64,000 nucleotides of DNA from Rhypophila decipiens (Eukaryota > Ascomycota > Sordariomycetes > Sordariales > Naviculisporaceae), in contig MU858165.1 of the NCBI GenBank assembly GCA_033297075.1, positions 1 to 64,000 of the forward strand. The letters are read 5' to 3'. Position numbers and translations under genes: made by a program. Below the pieces are notes generated by a model. It was given only the letters and a program-made list of their open reading frames with translations, ran no database searches and was not told where the DNA came from. This document shows positions 10,790-21,259 of the stretch, piece by piece. How positions within the stretch are numbered: position 1 is the first letter of the stretch; each line of letters starts with the position of its first letter.

Positions 10790-11407
10790 TCAAGCCGTAC
10801 AAACACCTCTCTTGCACCCCTCACACAGATCCTTTCTATGCGGCGGTGTATCCTTTTTCGCGTTAAAGGGGGCCCTCTCAACCGGAACCCCTGCCCATAC
10901 CTTGAGCCTATACGCCACCCGCTCTACATATACCTCCTTGTCGACATTCATAGCACCCAGCTGATTACAGGCCTTGCAGCGCTGATTGTACACCGTCGCG
11001 TTGTATCCCAAGCCTGAGCCTGTTGTTGGGAGATTGAATCGCCTGATGACGATTGCTACCTGGCCGCTGGACCAAGAAGCATCACAGCGAGTATTATTCG
11101 CGCATGTGAAGAAACCGACGATGTTGGTCGAGTATGTTTCTGCGACGACCTTGTGGTCTATGGAGTCGGGACGGATATATACCGGTTTCGGGGAAATGGC
11201 GCCGTTGAGGGAGGTTAGGATGTCCTTGTGAAGGTGCGGGAGGATGATGGTTGGCTTTCGGTGGTTCTGATTGCCGTTTGCGAAGTAATGTACGCGGTTT
11301 TTGTTGCCCTTGCTTTGGGTCTGCTTCTTTTGGTTGTGGGATTTCGCGTTTTTGCCCTTGTTCTTGGGTTGGGCTTTGGGTGCTTCTTTGTTGGTGGGAG
11401 GAGACAT
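10790..11407 (-). CDS. 3CxxC-type zinc-binding protein
   Basis: Single exon, 205 aa from MSPPTNKEAPKAQ. The frame runs further upstream (to 11638), but that part looks like leader sequence, and the lysine/glutamine-rich start is typical. Residues 1-65 are low-complexity and basic. The C-terminal two thirds carry spaced cysteine pairs: FTCANNTRCDASW, NQRCKACNQLG and DLCEGCKRGVC, with HRKDLC before the last. This matches the fungal zf-3CxxC domain, related to the receptor-transporting-protein zinc domain. The sequence IVGFFTC...W.SGQV.I resembles the family core. Molecular role is not known; zinc binding is inferred from the cysteines. Confidence 0.72.
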   Translation of the reverse strand: MSPPTNKEAPKAQPKNKGKNAKSHNQKKQTQSKGNKNRVHYFANGNQNHRKPTIILPHLHKDILTSLNGAISPKPVYIRPDSIDHKVVAETYSTNIVGFFTCANNTRCDASWSSGQVAIVIRRFNLPTTGSGLGYNATVYNQRCKACNQLGAMNVDKEVYVERVAYRLKVWAGVPVERAPFNAKKDTPPHRKDLCEGCKRGVCTA

Positions 11408-12179
11408 TTGGCCTTCTTGCTCAGAGGGCGAGAACGCTATGCTGAGAAGGGACAGTTTGGGGTGGTGATATTTAAGCTCTGAGAAGGAATTGTTTTGGCA
11501 GTAGATTGGGCTCGGCGGAGAGAAGGAGAAGATATTTATCGTCTGTTCGGTTGAGATCGGTCTCCCTTTATACGGCACCTTATGGTTAGTTGCGACTCGT
11601 TTTTCACAACATGCAGCCCAACAAAAACGGATAAACAACTGTATGCTGCCATCCTATCTTGATGTAGATTCCCCTGCCCAATCATGTTTGTGTTACCGGG
11701 ACATGCAGCTGCCCACTCAAGCCACTTAACTGGACCTGTGAGAGCTGCACGTTTCCAGCGGCCATCCAGATGTGAGCTTGGCATACCTATCGTTTACGCC
11801 ACTAATTATATCAGATTTGTGAACAGATCTGTGAGGGAGGAACTGGACCGTGCGGAGGCCCATTTGGAGTAGGGGAATATAAGAGGCGGCGCGAAGGGAG
11901 GTGCCATACAGACACGTTACAACTATTAGTCACCGTGTAAATGATCAATTACCTTATCCATCCATTACAAGAGCCCCTCAAACCCACTTGTAAACATGAT
12001 CTCTCTCTTGCCGTCCGCCCCCCATCACCGAACACTCATAATCACCAGGCCTTACAGCTCTCCTGCAGTGGCCTGATGACATTCTCGCAGTACAGCTGTT
12101 GAAATCGAGCGTCATCCCATGCCAAAGGCCGTCCGTAAGGAAAGCTTAGGCAAACCCCACTCGTCACATAGTTACTATC
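11408..12179. other. Intergenic, no gene seen
   Basis: Promoter side of the 3CxxC gene and 3' side of the large NACHT-ankyrin gene. No gene, repeat or RNA recognised. Confidence 0.4.
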
Positions 12180-15100
12180 CTATTCATATCCACCATCCGA
12201 GCCCGCATCACTCCCCCCTTCACCTTGATCATACCCCATCCCTTCATAATCCGTCTGCATATGCCGTTCCTCATCACCTTGACCATCATCATCATCTCGC
12301 TCGCCCCCGCCCGGGAAAGTTTGTCCCCCGCCGTGATAGTACTGTCCACCGCCTGCCCCACGAGGCTGCCATTGCCCATTGTTCCCATCATCTACCTGCC
12401 CTTGCATCACACCCCGAGTATTCGACACTTGCTCCTGGCCGTAGCTCGGACCGGGAGGTTTATAGGCGTTATATCCCCTCTCTTGTGGTGCAGGCGCCTC
12501 TCCGCCATACATGTTCTCTGTTCCATTGTAGTACTGGTTCTGATTATGTGGTGGTCCACGTGGATGCTGACCACCTTGCCCTCCCAAGTGAAGTCCTTCT
12601 AGTCCACCGGCAATCCAACTGATATCTTGGACTTGACCGCCAGCCGGTCCCCAAGTATCTTGACTTTTGAGATGGTAGCCGGGCGGACCACGGGCTTGTG
12701 GTGGTATCATGTGTTGCGGTTGTTTAGCGTTGGCGACTTGCGGCTCGTTGAATCCATGATGAGCAGGATTGGGACCACCGAAGCTGCGGGAGACAGGACC
12801 TCCAAAGCCAGTGGGAGGAGGAACCGCGCTAACATAACCAGTAGGGACGGGATCTGGACCACCGTAACCTACAGAACCAGGGACCGGACCACCAACAGAA
12901 AAGGGCCTGGGATTGCCACCATAGACATCAGGCTCCGTCACAACATGCTGGGTTGCAGGACCAGCCCCGGCTGCAGTGTCAATCGCCGTCCCAGCCACCT
13001 GCACACCCCGGAGCTGCCTCTCCCTCGCAATAATACCCCCAGCCGAGCGGTCTCCCATATCCGCAGCCTCCCTAAGCAGCTTCATCACCACAAGCATCCG
13101 CTGCATCAGCAGCTTGGCGCACTCCCCGTCTTCCTCGTCCTCCAGAGCAATCTCTAGTGCTGTTCGTCTGGTCGTCTTGCTCAGCGCCAGGATATCCGCT
13201 CCGTGCGAGAGCAAGACCTTGACGCAATCTGCGTCACCCACGTCAGCGGCACACATCAGGGCGGTCCAACCCTCGGCTTCGTCGTCGGAGTCGTCCGAGC
13301 CTGCTTCGCTGTTGTTATCCTGCTCTTGGGCTGCCTCCCCATTCAAGGGGCCAGGGGCTGTAGCGCTAGGCTGAGGAGGGGGAGGAGGAGGAGGAGGAGG
13401 AGGAGGAGGAGCAACAGGCGAGCTAGGTTCCGAAGGAGGAGGCGGAATGCTGTACATGTCAATCTCGGCCCCCGCCTGAAGCAGCAACTCAACGCACTCA
13501 GCAGGCAACATATTCACCGCATTGTGGAGGGGCGAGCATCCATCGAACTTGGAGATGACGTTGACATTGACCTTGATCGGCGATTTGGTGAGCAACGACT
13601 TGACCACATCTTCGTTCCCCTGCAAAGTAGCCACCAGGATGGGGAGATCGTCCTTTCCTGAAATGTTGGGGTCGGCACCCTGCTCGAGGAGGTACTCCAC
13701 GACCGCTTCTTGGCCGGACTGAACAGCTGCTTGGAGGGGTGTCAAGCCCCGGCGAATCGTGTTGACGAGACCCGACGGAGAGCGCGGGTGGGTCAGGAGG
13801 AGCTTTACGGCGTCGATGTGGCCCTGCTTGCAGGCTGCTTGAAGGGGATAGCCTGCGGGAGAGTCGATCGTCGCTCCTTTGTCCAAAAGTGCGTGGAGGA
13901 TGCCCATGGTGCCGTCGTTTGCGGCAGCAGCCAAGGCGTTGCCGTATTCCTCGCCTTCGGCGTCTGGACTGGCGCCCATCTCTAGAAGCAACTTGACTGT
14001 CTCCTCTTCTTCATTATCCGTGCAAGCATACAAGCACTCGTCCAGGACTGCTTTGTCGATTGTACCGCCAGAATGCTCCCAAGCTCCGTTTAGAATTTCC
14101 TTCACAATAGCAAAGCTCTCGCTGCTGGTTGCCGCAGCCTTGAAAGAGGCGTTGCAGTCCAGCGGTCCCTGCTCATATTGCCCCCGCAGCAACAACCGCA
14201 CCACGTCCCAGTTGCTCTCTTGGGTAGCCACCTCCAGAGCTGCTTGTAGGTACTCCAGGCTCGGCATGTACGCAGTCATCAGTCTTTCAACCAGCTCAAC
14301 TCTCCCCGAGAGCGCGGCCGAGATGAGGGCCTTGCTGTACTCCTCTTCACTCAGCTTTTCGGCAGCTGCCGCCAGAATGGCGTCAAGCATGGCCAGATCC
14401 GAGTGAGCAGCGGTCGCAAGGGGCGGCATCCAGTTGACGTCCGTACCATCGAGGTCATAGTTGAGCCTGGCATTGTGGTGGATCAGGAGCTGTACAGCAT
14501 CTATGTTGCCTGAGAGGATGGCTCCATTGATGACGGGGCCAACCAAATAATAGACGGCGTCTGGGCTAGCGCCCCAGCTCAGGAGTTTCTGCATCACGTC
14601 GAGATGGCGACCGCCTTCCGCGGCCATGGCCAAGGGGGTGCTCGCCGTGCCTTGAGGTCCGGCGTCATCAATCTTGGCGCCCCCACTGGAGAGCAAAAGT
14701 TCAACGATCTCGGTCTTGCCGAGCCATGCCGCAAGGTGAAGCGGAGTATTATTCCAAGCATCATATTCGTGCACTTCGCTCTGGTGTGCGGCTTTCATAA
14801 GTGACTGGACCAGGGTCGGGAATCCGATAGACGCGGCGACATGAAGAGCCATGAAGGTCTCAAAGGGCCAGGGGCCCTCAAACGCGCTAGTGTGCTCGTT
14901 GTATTCCACCAACCATCGATGGCGGACTTCGGACTTGGGTGCCCAGAAGTCTTCCTCTTGGCTGAGGCGCTCGGCAATGTCGGGGGTGGCCTCGCTGGCG
15001 TGGCGCAGCCAGTTCTTGGCCGCGTATGGGAGAATGACCTTGGGGGGCTTTTGTTGAGGTTGCTGTTGCTGGTTCCCGTCAGTTGGGGGAGGCGCAGAAG

Positions 15101-17789
15101 AGTCGACAGCGATTGCAGGAGCAGTGCTGTCGAGCTGTGTCGGCTCGTCGTCGGACCAGGATGACTCTATGTCCATATCGCTATCCCATTCGCTCTCAGC
15201 GTATACGGATCCGCCACCTGCAGTCGCAGCATCCAAATCCCCGGGAGCAGGTCTAGAGGTGCCGGCCACACTTGGGGCAGCTCCGGGAACCCATGTAGAC
15301 TGAGGCTGGTCCATACTCTTATCTCCATCAACTGGTGGGTTCGGGGGTGCAGCAGGTGGCGGATTTTGGATAAAATGAGTAACGCTCTCGACAACATGGG
15401 TGTAACAGCGGAGAGCCAATATGCCGTGCTGTAGCTTGGTCTCGTCTTCTGGTAGATCAATAAACTTCAAGGCGCGTTCCCGAAGGTGTTTCTTCACATC
15501 GGGGTTGACAAAGCCGATTTCGAGCTCACCACTTCCTGAAAGAGGCCGGTGTACCAGCATGGGCTTGCAAGCGTCAACCAGCCTGCGCAGCAATTGTCTG
15601 TCCTTTTCGACGTCTGGGTCTGGGTCTCTGGTGGACCGCTGAGTGCTTAGTCCGGTCAGCACAAGCAACTCGCTCTCTGTAGGATCCTGATAGGTTAGCA
15701 CAAGCGCTCGGAGGAGCTCCTTGACGACATCGAGGTCGTCACCAGCCTGAACTAGCACTGCTGCCCAAGCCCTATCCAGAAGCGCGGCAAAGTCCTGTGG
15801 CACGCGCTCCAGCATCTTCCTGACTGTAATGTCGCTCGAGTTGGCCGGTAGCGACGCAAGTTGCACGACCGCGACATCGATCCACTTGGTGCTTTCGGCC
15901 AGGGTCCCGATGATGGTGCCCGCGAACCAGGAGATGGCCCTGTTGTAGCCCTTCTGCTTCTCCAGAGTCTCTACCCTTGCCCGCGCGTGTTTCTGCAGCT
16001 CCCGCTTGATCTGGGATCCGTACTTGGGGTCCTCGAGGTCGATTTCTCTCACGGTAGGGGGGCGTTGGAGGACAGTCTGGATCGACTTTCTGTCCCTGCT
16101 GGAGACGAGCCACTTGGTACGGACACGGGTGCCGCCCCCTACCACGTGCATATTTCCCGGGTTGTCGGCGCCGTCTCCAGGCTCAGTGGACGCCTCTACG
16201 ATGGCCGCCTGGAGAAATAAGAGCAGTTTGCGAGTCGAGTCATTGTTTTCAGGCTCGGGAAGCTCATGCAGATTGCCAACAACGAAGAAAATACTCCCGA
16301 CCGACGACTCTGTAAGCATATCTCGGAGGCACTGCCAAAGGTTTTCGATACTCAACGCCGTCCCGCCGCCGCTGCCACCGCCCGTACCATTCGCATCTTC
16401 CGATTTCTTTTTAGGAATGAAGTTTTTGGCATAAGTGGCGAGGACGTCCTGCTGCTGGCACAGCTGCCGAAGAAGAGACTTGACAAGGTCCTCTGCCGTC
16501 CCAAAATCAGTGGCCTGCGAGTCACAGAAAAAGTGGGCGAGCAGGGTAGGCGGTCTGTCAGGATGTTTGATCTCGTCGTCTTGAATTTTGGTCTTGATCT
16601 CCTTGACGACGGAAGCGACGGCGGCCGTCTTGCCGTTGCCCTCTGGGCCATGAATCCAGAGGTAGTCGTCCTTCTGGCTTGGGTCTTCGTTCTCAAGCCA
16701 GCTGCGGTACTGGACCTCCTTGGTGATCCAGCTGTCGGAGGCGCCCGACGATGATAGCTTGAAGCGCTGCGTCAAACCCCTGAGCTTCTTATCCACCTCG
16801 GCACCCTCCAGTGCTTCAACGACAGCCATGTAGGTATCACGGTCGATGCTGGTTTGGCGTGTGCAGTTGAAGCGGGACTTTGAATTTCTCGCCGCGCCGT
16901 TGACAATGCGCCGAAGTACACCGCGAACGATTTGGTAGTCGGGATCCTTGATGCCCTCAAAGCGGACAAGATCTCGATGCGTCCGCGTCAAGCCCAAATC
17001 ATCATAGCCGCTGATGGTGGCCGACTCGCGAGAGACAAACTCGCGGTATTCCTTGAGCTGGAGCCTGGCCAGACTCTCGGATGGGAAGTCGGTGCCGGTC
17101 AGCTTGGCCACGACATCATCCCACTTCGTCTCCTTTTGTTCATAAAAGCAATACAGCTCGACGTTGGGTGTGAGCTTTTTGATGTATCGGATGAATTCGT
17201 TCTTGAGCTCACGCAGAGCTTCGTTCCCGGGCTTGAGAAGATCGAGAAGCTTGGAGTTGATGGACGTGCCCAGCTTCTCATTGATTTGTGCCCACTGTTG
17301 GGCAATGTCGGCCACAGGTGCGCCGTCGAATGGAGTGCCAAATGTGACGCAGCCGACGATGCTTTCGTAGATATTGGGGAAGCTGGTGCGGTGCTGCTCG
17401 GCGAGGGCCAGGACTTTGGCAGCAACCAGACCGCCCATGCTGTGGCCGACAAGGACGATGGGCCGCCGCGATGCTGGTGGTCTGCCGGCATGCAGCCGCT
17501 CGAGCAAGGTCCGGGCAATGTTGGTCAAGTACTGCCTGATCTTGAAGGCGCCATGATAGGCCGAGGCGTACTGAAACAGGATGATCCGGGCATTGGGGAA
17601 GTCCTTTGGGAGGCCATCTTTTTTGTCGTTGAGCCAGTTGAAGCTCTTGGGGTCTTTTTCGTTTGCGAGCCAACTCCTGGCAGGATTTGCCCCAAGACCG
17701 GGAATCGCAATGATGTCAACCGTGGGATTCTCCGGGTTGACCAGCACCTCGAGTCCCTGTTTCCCGATGGTCTTGAGACCCGCAGCCAT
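12180..17789 (-). CDS. Giant esterase-NACHT-ankyrin (NLR-like) protein
   Basis: Uninterrupted 1,869-aa frame from MAAGLKTIGK; the frame extends 40 codons upstream but that part looks like leader. Residues about 25-300 are an alpha/beta-hydrolase of the PGAP1/DUF676 type, with nucleophile elbow GHSMG (Ser117) and a likely catalytic His271 in THRD. A NACHT-type NTPase follows, with P-loop GPEGNGKT at 381-388. A long helical region comes next, then many ankyrin repeats (TPLHLAAWLGK, LTPLQAAVQSG, SPLHNAVN, WTALMCAADVGD) from about residue 1000 to 1600. A 12-proline run encoded by a GGA/TCC triplet tract (about 13377-13411) splits the array. The last 250 residues are rich in Gly, Pro, Gln and Asp. 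This is the architecture of fungal NLR-like receptors: N-terminal effector, NACHT switch, repeat sensor. A role in non-self recognition or cell death is inferred. Confidence 0.88.
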   Translation of the reverse strand: MAAGLKTIGKQGLEVLVNPENPTVDIIAIPGLGANPARSWLANEKDPKSFNWLNDKKDGLPKDFPNARIILFQYASAYHGAFKIRQYLTNIARTLLERLHAGRPPASRRPIVLVGHSMGGLVAAKVLALAEQHRTSFPNIYESIVGCVTFGTPFDGAPVADIAQQWAQINEKLGTSINSKLLDLLKPGNEALRELKNEFIRYIKKLTPNVELYCFYEQKETKWDDVVAKLTGTDFPSESLARLQLKEYREFVSRESATISGYDDLGLTRTHRDLVRFEGIKDPDYQIVRGVLRRIVNGAARNSKSRFNCTRQTSIDRDTYMAVVEALEGAEVDKKLRGLTQRFKLSSSGASDSWITKEVQYRSWLENEDPSQKDDYLWIHGPEGNGKTAAVASVVKEIKTKIQDDEIKHPDRPPTLLAHFFCDSQATDFGTAEDLVKSLLRQLCQQQDVLATYAKNFIPKKKSEDANGTGGGSGGGTALSIENLWQCLRDMLTESSVGSIFFVVGNLHELPEPENNDSTRKLLLFLQAAIVEASTEPGDGADNPGNMHVVGGGTRVRTKWLVSSRDRKSIQTVLQRPPTVREIDLEDPKYGSQIKRELQKHARARVETLEKQKGYNRAISWFAGTIIGTLAESTKWIDVAVVQLASLPANSSDITVRKMLERVPQDFAALLDRAWAAVLVQAGDDLDVVKELLRALVLTYQDPTESELLVLTGLSTQRSTRDPDPDVEKDRQLLRRLVDACKPMLVHRPLSGSGELEIGFVNPDVKKHLRERALKFIDLPEDETKLQHGILALRCYTHVVESVTHFIQNPPPAAPPNPPVDGDKSMDQPQSTWVPGAAPSVAGTSRPAPGDLDAATAGGGSVYAESEWDSDMDIESSWSDDEPTQLDSTAPAIAVDSSAPPPTDGNQQQQPQQKPPKVILPYAAKNWLRHASEATPDIAERLSQEEDFWAPKSEVRHRWLVEYNEHTSAFEGPWPFETFMALHVAASIGFPTLVQSLMKAAHQSEVHEYDAWNNTPLHLAAWLGKTEIVELLLSSGGAKIDDAGPQGTASTPLAMAAEGGRHLDVMQKLLSWGASPDAVYYLVGPVINGAILSGNIDAVQLLIHHNARLNYDLDGTDVNWMPPLATAAHSDLAMLDAILAAAAEKLSEEEYSKALISAALSGRVELVERLMTAYMPSLEYLQAALEVATQESNWDVVRLLLRGQYEQGPLDCNASFKAAATSSESFAIVKEILNGAWEHSGGTIDKAVLDECLYACTDNEEEETVKLLLEMGASPDAEGEEYGNALAAAANDGTMGILHALLDKGATIDSPAGYPLQAACKQGHIDAVKLLLTHPRSPSGLVNTIRRGLTPLQAAVQSGQEAVVEYLLEQGADPNISGKDDLPILVATLQGNEDVVKSLLTKSPIKVNVNVISKFDGCSPLHNAVNMLPAECVELLLQAGAEIDMYSIPPPPSEPSSPVAPPPPPPPPPPPPQPSATAPGPLNGEAAQEQDNNSEAGSDDSDDEAEGWTALMCAADVGDADCVKVLLSHGADILALSKTTRRTALEIALEDEEDGECAKLLMQRMLVVMKLLREAADMGDRSAGGIIARERQLRGVQVAGTAIDTAAGAGPATQHVVTEPDVYGGNPRPFSVGGPVPGSVGYGGPDPVPTGYVSAVPPPTGFGGPVSRSFGGPNPAHHGFNEPQVANAKQPQHMIPPQARGPPGYHLKSQDTWGPAGGQVQDISWIAGGLEGLHLGGQGGQHPRGPPHNQNQYYNGTENMYGGEAPAPQERGYNAYKPPGPSYGQEQVSNTRGVMQGQVDDGNNGQWQPRGAGGGQYYHGGGQTFPGGGERDDDDGQGDEERHMQTDYEGMGYDQGEGGSDAGSDGGYE
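13377..13411. repeat. GGA triplet repeat coding for polyproline
   Basis: A run of GGA triplets on the plus strand inside the ankyrin part of the NLR-like gene encodes about 12 consecutive prolines. Such tracts change length easily. Confidence 0.8.
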
Positions 17790-18452
17790 TTTGGTGGCGA
17801 TGAAAAACAAGCTGGAAGAAGTACAAAACAGATGTGAGTATTGTAAAGACCGACAAGAGAGATAGAAGTGCCCAGTGGGGAACTTGAAGGGAATGGGGCA
17901 GAAAGACACAGCAGTGGAAGGTTAATTATCGATCGGGCACGATATCGCGATGATGGTGACCCAGAAATACGAGTACCATTTGTGCGTACATGTAACCGGT
18001 CGAACAACGCAGTACCCTTTTATAAGCGGGGTATACGGGTTTTTATCATACGATTGAACCTTCGTAAGACTGTTTACCATACTCGGGATCTGGTAGAAAG
18101 CAGGGGGCTCTGGTAGACTGCTCAAACAGCAAATTCTGATCGGTCCTTTGGGCACAAAAAGTTCCATAGCTAATTTAGGATCGCATTCAGCTCCAGGCAT
18201 CAGTAATTGTGGCACAACAATAATACTACCCCTGCTGCAGCCGCCGTATAGGACAGGGGCATACAGGGGTGTCTGTCAGGGGCACCAGACTCGGCGTTTT
18301 TCCTGCAGTGACAGTTTAGTACCCCACCACAGAAGATTTCGCTGTGATACATGTATCTTCATCTTCACAAACCGTCACACAACCTTTATGAGATCCTCAA
18401 ACACACTCGCCTGCTCAACCCGGGCATAATCCTCCAACACCATATCCTTACC
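17790..18452. promoter_or_regulatory. Divergent intergenic between the NLR-like gene and a membrane-protein gene
   Basis: 660 bp between two divergent start codons. It probably holds both promoters; no defined operator was recognised. Confidence 0.35.
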
Positions 18453-19640
18453 ATGGCACAACCACCGCAGCCAGATCGGACCCCAACAGACAACACACTC
18501 ACATCACCACAACCATGCACCATGGCCCCATTCACGTCTAATGTCCTTCGCGAGCAAGACACCGCAGGCACCGTAACAAACAACCTCCCAGCCTCCTATC
18601 GTCTGCTAGACCCTCAAACCTCGGATGTAGACCTCTTCTCCACAACCAGCCCCTCCCCCGAGTTCCTCGCCCAAGACCTGGACACCCCCCGGCTGCACGC
18701 CATGATCCACCTCCTCTGGTTCGCGGGTCGGCCCGTCCCTCCCCGGCCGCTGCATGTCCAAGTCGGCGCCCTGGGACGGGAAATCATCCTCCACGAACAA
18801 ATGGACACCCACCTCGTGTGGGGATCCAGCCGCATCTTCCTCAAACCCATCCCACGCTACCTTTTGCTCCCCCAGTTCTGGCAGGATTATTTAGCATGCG
18901 ATTCCTGCTGCTCCGCTGATGTTCTCCTTCCTACTATCAAAGCAACCGGCCAAGAGCCTGAGGGCTGTTGTCCACACCAGCACCTCCGAGCCTGTGCATT
19001 GGGCTTTTTACTAAGCTACGTCGCCCTCCTGGTGCACGAGAGTGACTTTGACCTGGCCAAAGAAAAGCGTCTGGTTCCCAGCCAAGTCACCTGGGTAGCA
19101 TGGCGCCGCCTCGTCCGGGAGATATTATCGCCTCGCACAAGCAGCGGGACCGAACAACTCGAACCAAAAAGCGCAAATACCCTCTACGCCAACCCATCCC
19201 TAGTCGCTCCCCGTTTCATCTACGGTGAACTCCGCCTCAACCGGTTGAACATCCTTTTAGTAGCCCTCCACGGCCCTCTGGCCTTGTCTTCGCTAGGCCG
19301 CCGCTTCGGTGGCATCCCTCTGTTCCAATCCTACGGCAGCTTCTTTAGGAGCAACTCGGAATGGATCATCACAGCCACGGCCTATGTCATCGTGGTGCTG
19401 TCGGCAATGCAAGTCGGCTTGGCCACGGACCGGTTGATTGCCAGCCAGACGTTTCAGGATGTCTCGTTTGGGTTTGCCGTCTTCTCCATCGTCATGCCGC
19501 TGTTTGCTGTGCTGGTGCTGGTTTTGGTCTCTTGTGTGCTGTGGGCGTTTAATGTGCTGCGGACGAGGCGGTTTGAGAAGAGGAGGGCTGGCATCTTGGG
19601 GAGACGATGGCGGGATCCAGTAGTCCCTGTACGTCAGTGA
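18453..19640 (+). CDS. Fungal membrane protein of unknown function (DUF6601-like)
   Basis: 395 aa from MAQPPQPDRTPT; the frame starts 34 codons earlier but that part is leader-like. The soluble N-terminal 250 residues contain LHAMIHLLWFAGRPVPPRPLH, MDTHLVWGSSRIFLKPIPRYLL and a cysteine cluster (CDSCCSAD...GCCPHQHLRAC). These match, from memory, an uncharacterised ascomycete family listed as DUF6601 and often mislabelled subtilisin-like protease. No protease triad is visible. After RLNRLN come two to three transmembrane segments (WIITATAYVIVVLSAMQVGL and FAVFSIVMPLFAVLVLVLVS) and a basic C-terminal tail. Likely sits in an internal or plasma membrane with the large domain on one side. Role unknown. 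Confidence 0.72.
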   Translation: MAQPPQPDRTPTDNTLTSPQPCTMAPFTSNVLREQDTAGTVTNNLPASYRLLDPQTSDVDLFSTTSPSPEFLAQDLDTPRLHAMIHLLWFAGRPVPPRPLHVQVGALGREIILHEQMDTHLVWGSSRIFLKPIPRYLLLPQFWQDYLACDSCCSADVLLPTIKATGQEPEGCCPHQHLRACALGFLLSYVALLVHESDFDLAKEKRLVPSQVTWVAWRRLVREILSPRTSSGTEQLEPKSANTLYANPSLVAPRFIYGELRLNRLNILLVALHGPLALSSLGRRFGGIPLFQSYGSFFRSNSEWIITATAYVIVVLSAMQVGLATDRLIASQTFQDVSFGFAVFSIVMPLFAVLVLVLVSCVLWAFNVLRTRRFEKRRAGILGRRWRDPVVPVRQ

Positions 19641-19916
19641 GGAAGAAAAGCTTTTGGGTGAGAAAGGGTTTGTTTCGGTCCTAATGTGAATGGGACTGGA
19701 ACTCTCAAATATGCAGATACGTTTGATGATGGCTTTGGATACCACGGAGTGGGCAGGCATGTCAATTAGTATTTAATCATATCAGGTACGACGCGATGAA
19801 AGGACTTAAGAAGCGCGGCATTCGAACCACGGACCATTGTCAACTTGGATAACCATTTATATATCAGGCGTAATAAACTTCCAGCCTTATACAGAGGGGG
19901 GAACTTGGCGGCCCGT

Positions 19917-21259
19917 TTACAACGTCCCCGATACCGCCAAAACAGCTGATTGTCCCGTGCAAGTGGTATTACGCCATGGATAAGTCTGACTCCAGAGGTT
20001 GATCTCCCCACTCTGGAATTCACATCCCACCGTTAGTGAGGTTGATCCTTTCGCAGTCGCATATTTTCTGCAGTTGTTGTCCCAAGTGTCAGTGATATGT
20101 TCCAAGATGAATATACCTTGCAGTCGGTGAGGACTGTAACTTACGACGACCACCCATCATCATCTCCACAACCCCAGGCTTGCTCAACCTGCACATTCAA
20201 CACGCGTTCCTTGGCCGAATAGTGCAGTCCAGGACTAGCATCCGTCACAGTCGCCCAAGTCTGCAGACGCCGGACTACTACTTCCGTACCACTCCCCTGG
20301 CTACTATTAGGCAAAATCTTCAAATCACACCGGATCTCAGGACCCGCCGCCGGTGGTGGTGAGGTGACGTTATACGGGTACCAGTACTTCAACATGCCTT
20401 TACATGTCGTGCTGGTCTTGAGCAGGTTATTTAACAAAGAAAACTCCACGGCTATACCGTTGACGTAGCAGTATGACGGGGCAGGGATAATTTCCACGCC
20501 GGGGGTGCATGGGATTTCCATGTCTGAGTAGCGCGGAGCGGTGATTGTCCAGATTTGGTCGCCTCGCTTGGGGGAGGGAAGGGGAGGCTGGCAGGATGCG
20601 GCGGCGGGTTGGACTGCGCGAGGTTTTGGAATCGATGGGTACATGTATGGGCCTGGGGGGTCGGCGGAGAGGAGAGAGCCGGCAATGGTATAGGACGGTT
20701 GGAGGCCGGTACATCGCCCGGTGGAGGATTCGCATTGGACTGGGATCTGGGTTGTTGCTGCGCCGGTGAATTTTGGTCTGGGTGCAGTCGGCATCATGGT
20801 CAGTAGTGCTCGTGCCAGTGTGTAGTTGGGCGATGCCGAAAATATTCTGAGAATTGGTGCTACATACTTGAAAGGGAAAACAATGGATATATCGTGGTTA
20901 TCGCAGGTCCACGTCTGGTTAAAGGCTACGTTTGCCATGCCACCCGTCAGGTTTACCGTGCCAGTTATATTGGAACCCAGATATCCTTGTCCGTCTCCTG
21001 CTGGATTGCTGTCGTCGTCCGGAGCTGGTCTGCATAAGCCTGTATCACAGTAGATAAGCGTCGAGTAGTCGCTCTGCTTGTTCGTCAGCCGAAACGAGCC
21101 AATCTTGACACGAGAGCTGTACTGTAAATTCTCGAGTGTCCAGAGAAGGGGTGACGTTCGGTAGGATTTGTCGACACAGAACAGGTTGAGTCCTTGGGCT
21201 GCCGTGGCGCTCGTCAGCGCGAGCACCACCAACAAGATGCTCTTTGTGAATGAAGACAT
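19917..21259 (-). CDS. Secreted N-glycosylated protein, unknown function
   Basis: Exons 21259-20145 and 20067-19917 (77-nt intron with GTAAGT start and CACTGAC branch), 421 aa. The signal peptide MSSFTKSILLVVLALTSATAA is followed by a protein with about 16 cysteines and many N-glycosylation sequons (NITG, NLTG, NQTW, NYTL, NVTS, NSSQ, NTTC). There is no transmembrane segment and no GPI signal at the end (LAVSGTL). The middle is proline-rich (PSIPKPRAVQPAAASCQPPLP). No enzymatic motif recognised. Probably an extracellular or cell-wall protein of a lineage-restricted family; a cysteine-rich effector-like role cannot be excluded but is not shown. Confidence 0.75.

Noticed and set aside
16932..17837. 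301-codon plus-strand frame opposite the esterase domain
   Set aside because: Antisense shadow; the minus-strand frame has the clear catalytic motifs.
19797..19870. Possible tRNA (TTCGAA-like loop on minus strand)
   Set aside because: The T stem does not pair and no A box is correctly placed.
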